NCBI GenBank assembly: GCA_011316305.1
Contig: SAUG01000058.1
Location: 1-64,000 of the forward strand
DNA from: Rusavskia elegans
Lineage: Eukaryota > Ascomycota > Lecanoromycetes > Teloschistales > Teloschistaceae
Direction of reading: 5' to 3'
DNA: 64,000 bases
The translations under genes were made by a program, and so were the position numbers. The notes beneath the pieces were generated by a model. The model was not told the origin of the DNA and did not search any database. It saw only the letters and a program-made list of their open reading frames with translations. The stretch's first letter is position 1, and each line of letters opens with the position of its first letter. This document shows positions 12,061 to 23,389 of this stretch, one piece after another.

Positions 12061-12833
12061 CCGAGTTTACGACTTTATCTAGGGCAGTTTAGCGCGCGGA
12101 CGACTCCGTTGGTGCTCACGACGCCAGAGTACTTCCTGCCGGACCAGAATTTGGTAGTATTGTATTTGGTTAATTTTTGGTTTTGGTTTTATTCGTAGTG
12201 CCCGGTAAACCATTGGTTCGGTAAGTAAATCAAGCGTTGGTTCATCAGCATCGAATACACGGTGGCGGAACTGGTATCCCAGTTCAATGCTGCTGCCTAT
12301 CTTTGTAAAGTACGCCGATCGCTATTAATAAATCCTATTCGGTTTTTATAGGTAATCTAGAAGAAGTAGATTTCTACATTTCTCGTTTCTCCTAGTAAGA
12401 AATTATTAGTCAAAAGTCGGCAGAATCGTAAATATAATAAGGCTAAATTCAGATAATAGTTAGATAGTAAAAGGATTGTTAATTGTTTATTCTATAGAGG
12501 AGTTCAATCAGTATATAAACTGCCTGCCAAGGCGCGCTAAGCCTAATAGAGCAGATATTATTGAACTGTATAGCTTTTATCAAATCTGTTCTATAACAAT
12601 AAAATTCCGAAGCAGTTCTAATATCTAGTCAGCCGATACCTTTATTTCTAAAGCTGTCTGTTATATAACGAAGTTAATTGTAATATCAGAGAACTTTTAA
12701 AAAATTACGATAACGATAGATCTGCTTATAGGTAGTAGTAAAACTGTTTCGGCCGCGTACTTGCCCTACGGTAGATAAATCGTGAGCACCAACGGAGTCG
12801 CCCGCCAAACTGCCCTAGAGAAGTCGTAAACTC
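12061..12833. mobile_element. hAT-like non-autonomous DNA transposon (773 bp) with long terminal inverted repeats
   Basis: Left terminal repeat 12061-12121 and right 12780-12833 are inverted copies of one ~55-60 bp sequence. They share GAGTTTACGACTT, then CTAGGGCAGTTT, then CGACTCCGTTGGTGCTCACG, with only small indels and substitutions. Exact 8 bp direct repeats (GAAGTTGG) flank the element; 8 bp duplications are typical of the hAT superfamily. The interior (about 12,140-12,770) is AT-rich with frequent TA and no open frame, so the element cannot encode a transposase; it is either a MITE or a decayed copy. It sits between the start of the pol eta gene and the 75-aa gene at 12983, where it could affect either promoter. 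Confidence 0.8.
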
Positions 12834-12841
12834 GAAGTTGG
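12834..12841. repeat. Target-site duplication, right copy (GAAGTTGG)
   Basis: Exact match to 12053-12060, immediately outside the right terminal inverted repeat. Confidence 0.8.
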
Positions 12842-12982
12842 TCATTTGGATTGCGGGAAGGAGAGACGCGCCGCGTTAGCGCGTCTGCGTTGGTCTCTTC
12901 GTCACCATCCGAAGATCAATGTTCGATGATGATGCTGTAGGAGCTCATTTACATCCAGTCTGTCGTTTTAGAAAACATTATC

Positions 12983-13210
12983 ATGTCGTTCCTACGGAGT
13001 CCAGTGACAATCTTCGGAGCTTTGAATCTCTCAGCAATCGCAGGCTCCACATATTACCTCAGATTACATCTCATCCACAATTTGGAAGAGTCTGAGGCAA
13101 GGTCGGACGAAATCGAAGGCACATTACGTGGTCATATTGGACTGATTGAGGAGAGTCTCGATCGCTTAGAAGGCAAGGCCACAGAGGCTGATTGGGGGAA
13201 GAAGATGTGA
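12983..13210 (+). CDS. Small conserved-looking protein with N-terminal membrane segment (75 aa)
   Basis: The start ATG has a reasonable context (TATCATGTC). MSFLRSPVTIFGALNLSAIAGSTYYLRLHL gives a short basic start and a possible membrane span at about residues 8-27; the rest is an amphipathic, acidic helix (EESEARSDEIEG...LIEESLDRLEG). The shape resembles small mitochondrial or ER membrane proteins, but I cannot name a family. The stop overlaps a donor-like GTGAGC (13206), so the true protein may continue in a downstream exon. It stands alone between the hAT-like element and the GST-fold gene. Confidence 0.55.
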   Translation: MSFLRSPVTIFGALNLSAIAGSTYYLRLHLIHNLEESEARSDEIEGTLRGHIGLIEESLDRLEGKATEADWGKKM

Positions 13211-13575
13211 GCTTTCCAACCCGTCGTTTAGGCCCTGGCTGAAAGACGCAGGGATAAATACTATGGGAAGCGTGGGAGAGACGAGAAGAAGTCTTGACAT
13301 GTCCAGCACCCAGCGAAAAGGCCATACACCCGCCTACTATGTACGGATTTCAAGTGTGGTAAGGAGCTGTGCTCGAGGTAAAGATATCTCAAATTCACTG
13401 TCGGCTGTATTTCCGTGGGATTTAACCTCGGCTTAAAAGATATGTCGATGACGTCTATTTACATCTCCATTGTCTTGAGGACAGATGATGGACTAAAAGT
13501 CATCCAATCTAGCTCTCATTGTAGACTGTCCTTCAGCTATATTGTTGCCGTTCTGTGTATTGCCAATTTTCAACC
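13211..13575. other. Intergenic, 365 bp
   Basis: Presumed 3' end of the 75-aa gene, or its missing downstream exon, and promoter of the GST-fold gene. Nothing specific seen. Confidence 0.5.
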
Positions 13576-14768
13576 ATGGCGCCTTACAATGACATTGTAC
13601 TCTTTCATTACTCGTTCTCGCCTTTTGCCAGAAGGGTTCCTTTCAGCTCACCCCAGAACGACATTGCAGTTCTGGTCCTAACAGCTTCAGGTGATATGGT
13701 ACTTGGCGCTTCGAGGGCTCGAATATGCACAATGTGTAAGTATTTCATGCTTGCCAATCGAAGGACCGTCGTGGAAGGCTGGCCATTAGAGTGATTGCTT
13801 AAGCCTTATAGGTTCAACCCACTGCTCTTCCACGAGAGGATGTCAACGCTCTCGGCGTCAAATATCGCCGAATACCGATCCTGAGCATTGGGCGAGACAT
13901 ATACTGTGACACACGCTTGATCCTTCAGAAACGCGAGGAGAGATTCCCTTCTGGTGCCATCGGTGCCACTGATCCGGATCAGAAGGCTCTTCAAAAGCTG
14001 TTGGAAACATGGACTATCGACGGAGGAGTCTTTTACCGGGCTGCTCAGGCCATTCCTCCAGAGCTGCCCTTGTTGAATGATCCTAAATGGGTCAAGGATC
14101 GCGAAGACTATATGGGGCGAAGCTGGGCCAAGGAAGACATTGCCAAGGATAGACCGGAAGCACTTGCTCACCTGAGAGAAGCATTCGAGCTGCTAGAGTC
14201 GACGCTACTGGCCGATGGAAGGCAGTGGATCCTTAAGACAAAACAGCCGTCCCTGGCCGACATTGAAGGTTCGTGAAATCTGAGAGACGTCATCCAACTT
14301 TGGCTGCTGACGAGAGCTTGGGCATCAATTTGGCCCTTCCATTGGCTCAGCACCATGGAGGGTGCGCTGCCTCCTTTGCTCTTCCGCAGGGACAATTTCC
14401 CAAAAGTTTACGCATGGATCGATCGGTTCTCTTCAGCTCTGAAAGCCGCCAGAAACTCGGCGCCCAAGGTCGTAACCTTGAAGGGGCCCGAGGCGATACA
14501 GCACATCACGCAAGCGGAGTTTGCTGAGCCTGGCGGCGAGGTGGACGCTCAGGAGCCCTTAGGCTTGAAGAAGGGACAGGATGTGGAATCATGGCCTATC
14601 GATTCCGGATTCAATCATCGAGACAGGGGTCAGCTTGTAGCTTTGACACGACAAGAGGTGGTCTTGAAGGCACAAGCGAGAATCGGTCACAAAGACGTTC
14701 ATATTCATCATCCACGAACGAACTTCAGGATTAGGGCAGTGAGTGAAGGAAGTGAACCGAAGCTGTAG
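13576..14768 (+). CDS. Glutathione S-transferase-fold protein (GST N-terminal domain with a fungal C-terminal extension)
   Basis: Exons 13576-13635, 13691-13735, 13812-14268 and 14317-14768 (337 aa); introns 55, 76 and 48 bp. The N-terminus NDIVLFHYSFSPFARRV then IWYLALRGLEYAQC is a thioredoxin-like GST N-domain (SPFARRV at the glutathione-site helix), followed by YRRIPILSIGRDIYCDTRLIL, the cis-Pro strand (IPIL) and the Asp-Thr before helix 3. The second half is the GST-C-like region (PSLADIE / AWASIWPFHWL) plus a basic tail of about 100 residues that fungal members share. The catalytic Ser/Cys position is filled by Ser in SPFARRV. Substrate unknown. Introns 1 and 3 use GTTC donors, which is unusual, but the protein reads cleanly across each junction. 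Confidence 0.8.
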
Positions 14769-15211
14769 GTGCTATGTTTTGGCTAATCCTCGAAGACATC
14801 TGGGAGGACACTGCCGTGCTGCGTTACGAAAGCTGATATGTCACGCAACATTGAGTAGTAATTAGTAAATAACAAGGGGCAATCATCGTGGAATGATTTT
14901 TTGATAGCCTCGTGATGAATGAACATATATCTAAGCGACTTGAAATACTTTGCAGGCAATCATGAGCAGCCTCATCATGTCAAAAATCTATCGCAACGTA
15001 CCTCGCCATTCCTCGAATTGAACATACACCCGTGGTTGCAGTAGCAGCTGCGAAGCACTATAAGCAATCGTCTATCTTTGCGATTTATCGTGCACATGTT
15101 TTGAGATGTAGAGTTGAGTAGCAGCACGTCACAAGCCGTCCGTTTCCTCAGACTCTCTCCTCGCGTCCACAACATGGCAGGATCATAAAATTCTTGGGAC
15201 AGCCATGTCAA
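14769..15211. other. Intergenic, 443 bp
   Basis: Between two genes on the same strand; contains presumed terminator and promoter only. Nothing specific recognised. Confidence 0.5.
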
Positions 15212-16558
15212 ATGGCATCTACGGAAGCTCTGAGCGTCTATGTCTTGACATTCAATTGCGCTCGACAATTGCTGCAACCGGATCTCTTTGCCAGGCGACT
15301 CTCGAAAGTGCTCCCAGAGTCGCAGCGCCCTGATATCGTATTACTCAGTCTCCAGGAGATTGCACCCATTGCATATTCCTTCCTCGGTGGCTCTTACCTT
15401 TCCCCCTACCTTCAACGATCCCATCATGCAATCCGTTTGGCCGGAAAAGCTCTGGATGGAGCGGAGTATGTCCACCTCATCACCAGGAATGTGGGCATGA
15501 CGGCTTGTATGGTCTTTGTCCTAGACGAGCACAGGGGAAATATTCAATGGATCGAGACTGGCGGGGTGGGCGTTGGTCTGCAGGAGATGGGCAACAAGGG
15601 AGCTGTTGGCTTAAGATTGGGATACGCCATCCCTGACAGCGACGACACCTTTGAGCTTACGTTCGTGGCCGCACATCTCGCTCCCATGGAGGAAGCTTTG
15701 CAGAGGAGGAATGAAGACTGGAAGAATATTGTACGGGGACTTGTCTTTACTCCTGCCACCATCAAAGATATCTCCAAATCTCCAAAGCCTCAAGCAGCTG
15801 GCCAGGAAAGCGAACCGCTTCTGGAGAATGACCCAGCCAGTACTGGTCAAAAGGCACGCGGTCTCTACACCCCAACTTCCCACCTCATCCTCGCAGGCGA
15901 CCTCAACTACCGCACCTCCCGCACGAAACCACAAAAGGGAGCCCACGCGGTGTTCCCCCAACTCAATTCCGGTTGCCAGGACAATGGCAACTTTTATTCG
16001 CTTCTCCACAACGACCAACTCTCCCGCGAGCTCAAGGCCGGTCGAACCTGCCACGGATTATCTGAAGCCCCCATCCATTTCCCCCCTACCTACAAGTACT
16101 CCAAGAAAGCACAAATGCTGGCAGAGAAAGAAGACTCCATGACGACCTGGGACTGGGCGAAACACCGTTGGCCCAGCTGGTGCGATCGCATTTTGTATCT
16201 TGATCTACCTGCTTGGATGACATCGGCAATACCCGCAGTCCGGATTGAAGTGGGCAAGTATACGGCATTACCATTGATGCCGACGTCCGATCACCAACCA
16301 GTGATATCGACAATGAGGATTCCATTGAAAGCGATTTCTGCCCCTACAGAGGATCGCGGTGAGGAAGATGTGAGGACGACCCCTCCCTTTGATATCGATC
16401 CGCGGTGGAGGGAGAGAAGACAGTCGGCGCGTAGGAAGGAGATTGTCGTTGGTATACTGGCGTATCTGTCCTTGACGTCGGAGGGTCGTAGTATGGTTCT
16501 GGCGTTGATCATAGGCGCACTACTAGGTTGGTTGGTCGTTCGGGGTATGTTGGGGTGA
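15212..16558 (+). CDS. Inositol polyphosphate 5-phosphatase family protein, C-terminally membrane anchored
   Basis: Single exon, 448 aa from the ATG of MASTEALSVY. The exonuclease-endonuclease-phosphatase fold is clear: VLTFNCARQ (metal-site Asn), IVLLSLQEIAP (catalytic Glu), GGVGVGLQEMGNKGAVGLRL (the MGNKG signature of 5-phosphatases), FVAAHLAPMEEALQRRNEDW (catalytic His), LILAGDLNYR (Asp/Asn pair), PSWCDRILY (5-phosphatase signature) and TSDHQPV (catalytic Asp-His). It ends with a hydrophobic helix (about residues 428-447), indicating a tail anchor, probably in the ER facing the cytosol. Expected activity is removal of the 5-phosphate from phosphoinositides such as PI(4,5)P2. All key residues are present. 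Confidence 0.92.
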   Translation: MASTEALSVYVLTFNCARQLLQPDLFARRLSKVLPESQRPDIVLLSLQEIAPIAYSFLGGSYLSPYLQRSHHAIRLAGKALDGAEYVHLITRNVGMTACMVFVLDEHRGNIQWIETGGVGVGLQEMGNKGAVGLRLGYAIPDSDDTFELTFVAAHLAPMEEALQRRNEDWKNIVRGLVFTPATIKDISKSPKPQAAGQESEPLLENDPASTGQKARGLYTPTSHLILAGDLNYRTSRTKPQKGAHAVFPQLNSGCQDNGNFYSLLHNDQLSRELKAGRTCHGLSEAPIHFPPTYKYSKKAQMLAEKEDSMTTWDWAKHRWPSWCDRILYLDLPAWMTSAIPAVRIEVGKYTALPLMPTSDHQPVISTMRIPLKAISAPTEDRGEEDVRTTPPFDIDPRWRERRQSARRKEIVVGILAYLSLTSEGRSMVLALIIGALLGWLVVRGMLG

Positions 16559-17011
16559 GGAGCCATCGAAGCGATGTAGCCAGGACTCGAGGACTCCAAG
16601 TACTTTCCGACAGCTTATATGAGTAATCTGTGTATAGTGTATCCTTGCGCCGCCATCATTATTGTATCCATTGAGTCTCGGCCTTGGAAGATATCCAAGG
16701 CCGTCAGAAATTGCTTCACAACCACTACGTTGGGTCGGCGTCATGGCAATTCGAGGTCACAAATCATAAGGGCTTGTAGACATGAAACAGAAGGAAACCC
16801 CATGATGCAGATGCCATAATATTATTAATCCTATTCTACCTAATTCCGATAATCGCACCCAGCCAAATGCACTTGAAAAATCCCAAGGCAACCTATACAC
16901 ATTTCCACCACCCCCCGCTCACACCTCCATCAACGCAACAACAAACAGAACTACACCTCCCACCTCCCCGTCGTACCCCAAACGACCTCCTTCCTCATAC
17001 GCACATACCAC
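16559..17011. other. Convergent intergenic region, 453 bp
   Basis: 3' ends of the 5-phosphatase (+) and the CFEM gene (-) meet here. It includes a C-rich, low-complexity stretch (about 16,890-17,010) without a convincing frame. Confidence 0.5.
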
Positions 17012-18014
17012 CTACAGCCCCCAAAAAACCCCCACCGCGACCATCATTACCATCCCCCCCTGCACCTTCTCCCTGATCGCAGCGCCCACATACGGGATCG
17101 GCGAACTAGCCGCGACGGTCGAATTGGCCGTCGAAGACGAATTACGGTAAGCAGTCGTGGAAGTAGGCACCTGTGCGTCGAAAGCGGATGCGTCAGCCGA
17201 AGTGAACATTGACATTGACATTGGATAAGATGCGATAGTGGCGGAAGGGATGACGGATTTGGTGTCGTAGACCAAGACACTGCTCGTGGAAATATGGGGG
17301 GATAGTCGTGCTTCTCTGGTGGTGGTGGTGGCGACGTCGTTGGGGGTCGGCGAGTCGTCGCCCTCATTGGCGGGAGAAGCAGGAGAAGTTCGGAAAGTGT
17401 CGGGACTTACGGGTGCGGTGGACATGGGTTCGGCGGAGGAGGAAGCATCCGCGGCGAGTGCCGTTGTTGCTGGTAGATTGTCGTCTTGCGTATCTTGGTC
17501 TGGGGTGCCGCTTGCGGCGGACGAGGGGGCCGCGGGTGATGAAGCTGCTTGTGCTGGAGCGGCTGCGGAAGATGGGGCGGCGTTTGCGGCGGCGGCGACG
17601 GCGGGGACGTTGAGAGTGACTCCGTATTCACCGCAGAGGCCCTGGGCGAAGCTGAGGGTAGCTGGACACAAATGGATGTCAATGCGAGGTCCAGCAACTC
17701 AACCTGATCATGGAGATATTATTACCTTGCTGATCTGCCATACTACACAATTGCTGGACCTTGGATGTGAGAGTGGTGATGAATTCCACTGCACTGCAGA
17801 TGCACGCAATGTTCGTAAGATCGCAACTCGTCAAGGACAGGCCGGAGGTGGCTGCGTTTTGCTGGGTATATCTGTCAGAGCCCTTCCCGATTTCGAGAAA
17901 CAGAAGGCGAAGACTTACTGCACACTTTGGTAAGTTGGCCAAACTTATGGATTGAGCCTGAATAAGGGGCAGCGCCATCGCTACTGCAACTGCCGCCACT
18001 TTTGAGCTGCGCAT
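17012..18014 (-). CDS. Secreted, probably GPI-anchored CFEM-domain protein with degenerate cysteine pattern
   Basis: Exons 18014-17919, 17861-17726 and 17661-17012 (293 aa), introns 57 and 64 bp. MRSSKVAAVAVAMALPLIQAQS is a signal peptide. The CFEM domain follows (about residues 29-90): LPKCA, SCDLTNIACICS, QLCSMADQQATLSFAQGLC. A Ser/Thr/Ala-rich, probably O-glycosylated stalk of about 170 residues leads to a hydrophobic C-terminus (MVMMVAVGVFWGL) with small residues before it, as in GPI-anchored proteins. Only six of the usual eight CFEM cysteines are present (31, 45, 52, 54, 71, 87); the second and sixth are absent, and the heme-ligand Asp of the T-D motif is Asn49. Canonical CFEM proteins take up heme or act at the cell surface; this one may do neither heme binding nor full disulfide packing. 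Confidence 0.85.
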
Positions 18015-20928
18015 CTTGCACCCGTGTGATTTAAAAAGCGAATGACTTCTTTTCTGAGACGAGATATCCCCTCAAAGCTTTTTGACGCAACGGAACGATT
18101 GTGGTAGAGGGGAGGTATAGAAGGAGACCTGTGCCAAAAAGATATATATGGGGCTGAAGCATCAATAACGCCGAGCTTGCATTCCAGCAACAAAAGGAAT
18201 GCACGCTTGCAGCACAACAAGAGTGCTAAATTAAGAAGCGAAGAATTCGAAGCTCGACAGTGGCGTACAGTGGCCCTGTCTCTTGTCCAACCAGCTGGTT
18301 GCGGCGTTGTCTGGCTTGTAATCTGACATCTCAGGTGTATGTTACTGGGTAACAAGATTTCCTATGCACTCACTCACTTACAGTAGAGTTGTAAATTAAT
18401 AATGGCCGTATCATGGCATACGCCGCTTACGCAGCATGTCAAGGGATGTCGTGTGCTGCTTGGTAAATGTGTCTCGATCTGACGTAGAGGTTTCCAACAA
18501 ATCCAGCTGAATTGCAGATCGGTTGCATGGGTCTGAAGGGGCAAACATATATCTTCCTCCTTATCAGAATCTTGCTTGCACCCAGCAATAATTCAATCCC
18601 ATGGTTTTTCGCCCGACGCCTGGACTGTATTGGTGCGTCGCGACGGTGTAATTCGGCCCGGAATTCTATGCAACCGGGGTATTCGAGTTCGAACTGAAAG
18701 TTTGAAATGGTCGATACGGCCATGACAAGAGATAGACATCTGACCTCAAATGATCGATTAGAAGGAAACATTTTGCGTGAACGACTAGAAACGCATCAAT
18801 GTTCCTGGATACCGAACAGCGCTCAAGCATCTTCGCACACTCAACGACGACGGGAGACCCAGATTCGTTGACGGCGAACGACAGAGAAAGAACGTGGGAT
18901 CAACGACATCACCATCTCCTGGAGCTTTGGTGTTAGATTCTTATCCTTTCCTCTGCTAGCGTATTCCCTTGGCAGACAGGTTTTCCCTACCTTACCTTAA
19001 CTTGTTGTATCAGGAGTCACTTTGGTAAGGAGTACATAGTAATATCCGAGTAATCGTCAGAACGATATCCCTTATCGAAGCATCGACTGTTGCACGGCCC
19101 TCATTGCAATTGGTTTGTGACATGACTCGTCAAGTCTGATGGAGCAGAGGCAACACGCATTGTAGCAGACGAAGGGATAGGACAAACATAACCTTTATCC
19201 TGGGAGCTTCCACATGGAGTCAATCCATGTGCTGAGCGTCCAATTCCCTCAGTAGAACACAGTTGTGGATTGCAGTTGCAAAGGGCACCACCAATAATGC
19301 TACTATCACGAGTGAAGAATCGATGAAGACAAGTCAATAATGGACCTGACGACAATTAACAGCAAGGAAGTCGACCAGACCAGAAGAAGGGGGATGTTGA
19401 TCACCACTGGATTTTTCCAAACGTTTAAGAATCAACCGCTACGATGGTCAAACATACTCCATGGTCTATGTCGACAAGTCCGAGCAGGCATATTGCCAAA
19501 TATCGGATTTGGCTCCCCCAATTGAAATGCGTGGTGATTGAAGATTATTGAAGTACGTGATATTGGAATCGTGTGGCGGTCGGAAGAGAGTCTTGGATGA
19601 ATCGTCTGTGAACCGTCGCGTGACACAGGTCATGACCCCGGAGAGCGTGGCGAGGGGTCCAAGTCCAGGTGCGTGAACAGCGCATACTCGGTGCTTGTCG
19701 TCCTCTGGCCTGGGTGGCCAGGAGCACATGACATCTCATTCGACGCTAGCAGATGGAAATGAACAGGCGGAATAAAAGCGACAGCTGTCGTGTAACTGCC
19801 ACATTCGGCCGTGGAGACCGAAAGTAGACCAGTAGTAAAAGTCGTTGTTGGGAGAAAAGCTCACCGCCAGAAAGGCAACCAAGATGAAAGCCTGACTCGG
19901 TAAGTAGATCCGGAACTTGGCGAATACCTGAAGAACTCCTGAGGGCTTCGAAACGGTGTCTGGAGCGTTGGAAGGCTCGAAGCCACGTGCGAGATCCGGT
20001 AAGGGTCAAGGGGCACTACTTCAGGCCGATCAGTTCTTAAGGTACGGATAGCCTTCGCTCTGGTACCTCAAACGCGGCCACACCTGTTATTAGCGAACCT
20101 GGCAAGGGTCCAAGTGTGGTTGCTCACAATCTATCTACTGTCCTCGTCCTGTTCCAATACGGTAATTCCTCCGATTCGAGTGACAGTCGTCTTGTCCTAT
20201 CGAATTTCAACCCCCTGAACGGTCACTACTACTGATCCTTCCGCGGACTTGGTACGAGGCAGATCACCAGGTATCTTACTCGAGTATACTTGCTTGTCTG
20301 CAAGGAACGCGTCTTGACCGCTATCCGTACTCCGTACCGAGTCGACTTCCCGATTCTTAGTCGCCTCTAGTTCATCCCAGCAAAGTGGTTCCGGGCCCTT
20401 CCCACAAGCCTTCCACAAGCCATATTATTCACAAGCCTGGATAGACAACCAGCTGACCCTTCTGGACCTTCTCGGTCACTCACCCATCTCCATTGGTCTG
20501 TAAAGCCGCAAACGTTGCACTGACGTCTTGGTCATTACGAGTAATTTCACCATCATCCTTGCCGCACCACTTTCGATACAGTAGGGTTCTTTCTACCTTT
20601 GCTTTCGAGCCGCCAGACCACTATCACAACCTGTTGTCCAGACTGTTCCCTTTCTCATTACCTGTCGAGTTTGCCTCTCCCAGCATGTGTCTTGGTCGTC
20701 CTTTCTTTACTTCTGGGAGAATCAGACTTGACACTCTCAACGCCCCTCTTCTACCGACTCTGAGTTCGCCCTTGCCCAAGGTAGCCATTTCACCTTGACG
20801 ATAAAAATAGATTGCTTGAATCACAACTCAAGTGCCGGTGGCCCATTCTTTCTTTATAGCATGGCCGCTGTTGTTTCGAAAACATCCTCGAGACACTTTC
20901 TCTGGTGCGCCTAACCGCCCAAGACGAT
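18015..20928. other. Long intergenic region, 2.9 kb
   Basis: This lies between divergent genes (CFEM on -, GATA-like on +), so both promoters lie here. It is GC-normal, not RIPped, and has only short overlapping frames on both strands with no motif. I looked for tRNA-like B boxes and terminal repeats and saw none. Confidence 0.5.
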
Positions 20929-22374
20929 ATGCCCCAAGGTCTTCCGGAAGGTTTGGTTGCAACCAAACTGGAGGTCAGAGGAGGTCTCGCAAGCGTCGAT
21001 CGGGTCGACGTTGACGATGTTGCTCGGCTATGGAAAGGTATGTCACCAAGACTGCTCGGCTCGCGCCGTAATCGTCATTCTTGTTGACCCGGTCACTATG
21101 CAGCTTACCACACCAACAGAGCTATTTTCGCTGAGGATGTAGGCCGAAGGCTCGAGAACTTCTTCTGGAGGATCTGGGCTAGCCATCGTCTTCTACATAA
21201 CATCACTGGCACCTTGGTAGCAGCAATCTTCAGCAAAATTTCCGAAGGCGGTTATATCAGGACCACACCTACACAGTCGCCTCGATCGTCACGCACCCTT
21301 GGGACATTCCACAGGACCCGGCAGACCGAGAGGCCCAAAACTTCCCCTAAGTCTCTACCGAGCATACCATCTTCGAATGGACCGAGCTTACCCAACCATG
21401 ACGAGGCTGGCGACGCAGAAGAAACCGAGACAGAGTCCACGGTAGCAGGCAAGAAGAAGCTTCCTCCACGCCCGCCGCCTATCCTAAAAAAGCCGAAATC
21501 TATCTCGCCTCCAGAAACTCCACCGACCGCGGAATTGGCGGACCAGATCCATCGAGGCTCGGCCGTAGATAATGCGAGTCGCTCCAGTCTGAAAGACTCG
21601 AACAGATCCCAAGTACAAGCAAAGTCTCTGGAGCGACCTGGCAAAACCGCCCGCTTCAGCACGGACGAAGTCAAATCCGAACACTACTTGCCTATACCGC
21701 CAGAGGCAGACATCAACATCAACGACGAAACCACAGAACCACAAGGCAAGAGCAAGTCTTCATCCAATAGGCGAAAAGCCGCCGTGATTGCAAGCACGGG
21801 TGCTAGCAAGAGAAGGCCGGTCATGCGGCAGAGGTCTTCGCAAGCATCGTCGAGCAGCGTTTCCGCAACCATGCCTTCGCAAATGGGAGTTGAGCCTATC
21901 ATTACTGGCACTACGGCCATCGATACGCCGGTGAAGGTTGGATCGAGCTTTCCACCGCGTTTCAAGCAGCAGACAGTGCCTCCTGCAGAGACACCCTTGG
22001 AACAGACAAGGCCAGCAGCGGAGATGACGTCTTCCTCCATTGCTTTGAAACATCGAATTACACATACCCATTCTAAAATCGAGCCCGGCGGCAGAACGAT
22101 GCCGGGTCACACATCCTTCACCTCTCTACCTTCAATACTTAAAGGTTCCCCGGCGGCAGCCGCACCAGCCTCATATCAGGCCTCTGGGATGATGGACATG
22201 GGTCAGCAAACAGGATTTGGCACGGATCATGGATCAAGCGGACATGCAATACCGGAAAATCCCTCAAGGCTAGACGCCAGAGCATCCGGGAGCAACACAC
22301 AACCTTTGCCGAGGACCACAAGTCAGCTTACAATGCTTCTCCAACGGGATCGAACATCCAGCGGTTATCAATGA
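20929..22374 (+). CDS. Protein with areA-type GATA-like N-terminal domain (DUF1752-like)
   Basis: Exons 20929-21037 and 21104-22374 (459 aa); a 66 bp intron (GTATGT...TGCAG) inside the conserved domain. MPQGLPEGLVATKLEV...VDVDDVARLWK joins AYHTNRAIFAEDVGRRLENFFWRIW; the LWK...GRRLENxxWRIW core is the domain labelled in fungi as the nitrogen regulatory protein areA GATA-like region (DUF1752). It has no zinc finger, so it is not itself a GATA factor. The remaining ~380 residues are Ser/Pro-rich, basic and disordered, with PRPPPILKKPKS as a possible SH3-ligand-like stretch. Function unknown; some yeast proteins with this motif contact phosphatase PP1 or signalling partners, but that link here is speculative. 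Confidence 0.8.
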
Positions 22375-23389
22375 TCCTTCGGATGGCTGGAGCCAAGTGC
22401 ATTTTGCCACGTGTATTTTTATTGTGTTGTGATTACATGAAGCGTTTAAGCGAATCGGCGTGGCATGGTGCTGCGGTAGAAACAAGGGAACGCGCCTTGT
22501 GCTTCGATAGGACCAGGTAGCTTTTGTGTGACGAACAACTACGTCATGTGTACAGATTAGTCGTGTACCAACAGACCTAGGCAGAGCGTGCGGGTCAGCT
22601 TTTCTATAGATATGAAGTCGACTATTGGAAAGACAGAGGCAGCAATATGGTCCTATATTTGCCTCCTGTGACAGTATATCGTCCGGGACCGTTGTATATC
22701 GAAGAACTTGGTAGCAGACCTCATGAATCATGCCGTAGCAAGACCTGCTACTATGTTTTGGGACATCGAGGTGTACTTGTCACATTGCGGAATATCTGAC
22801 AAGTCTGTGTAAGCCATGTGTGGTGATACTGGCACCACGGTCTCATGCAGCCTCCATGTTCCTTTTGCAACCATTGGAGACTGGTTTCGTGTTTCCCATC
22901 GATGCAGTCATGGAGGCAGTCATTCTATTCAACGGGGTTGCGGAGGCGTTGTATCGTAAACAACGTCACCCATCATGGTTGGAACGCCCCTGGCCATACA
23001 TCTAATGAAATCGCATTAGGTGTTACATCCTTGATACCTGTCCAGAAAGCGAAAAACAAGCTGGCCACGCCAAAATGCATTCGTCCTGGATCCAGAACAA
23101 AGGATTGGAATTCTTGTGAAGTTAAATATGAGTTTCTTTTCTTTCGCATCAGATTCAAGCGAGAGAATACGGTACAACACAACAAAGCGAGTGCCAAGTG
23201 GGCGCTTACTCGTGAGACAAGGCTGACGCAACCGTTGTTCCGTTCGGAAGTACTACTCTACTGCTAACGACTCAGCCCCACTCACTTCCACTTCCTTCCA
23301 CTGTGTCTTCTACTCCACCACAACAATCATCATCATCACCACCAATTTGGAAGTATTAAGAACCACCATAGTGAATATCCGATTGCATC
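22375..23389. other. Intergenic, 1.0 kb
   Basis: Between two plus-strand genes. No motif or repeat recognised; the last ~150 bases, which include a CATCATCACCACC tract at about 23,330, are the probable promoter/5' UTR of the next gene. Confidence 0.5.
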
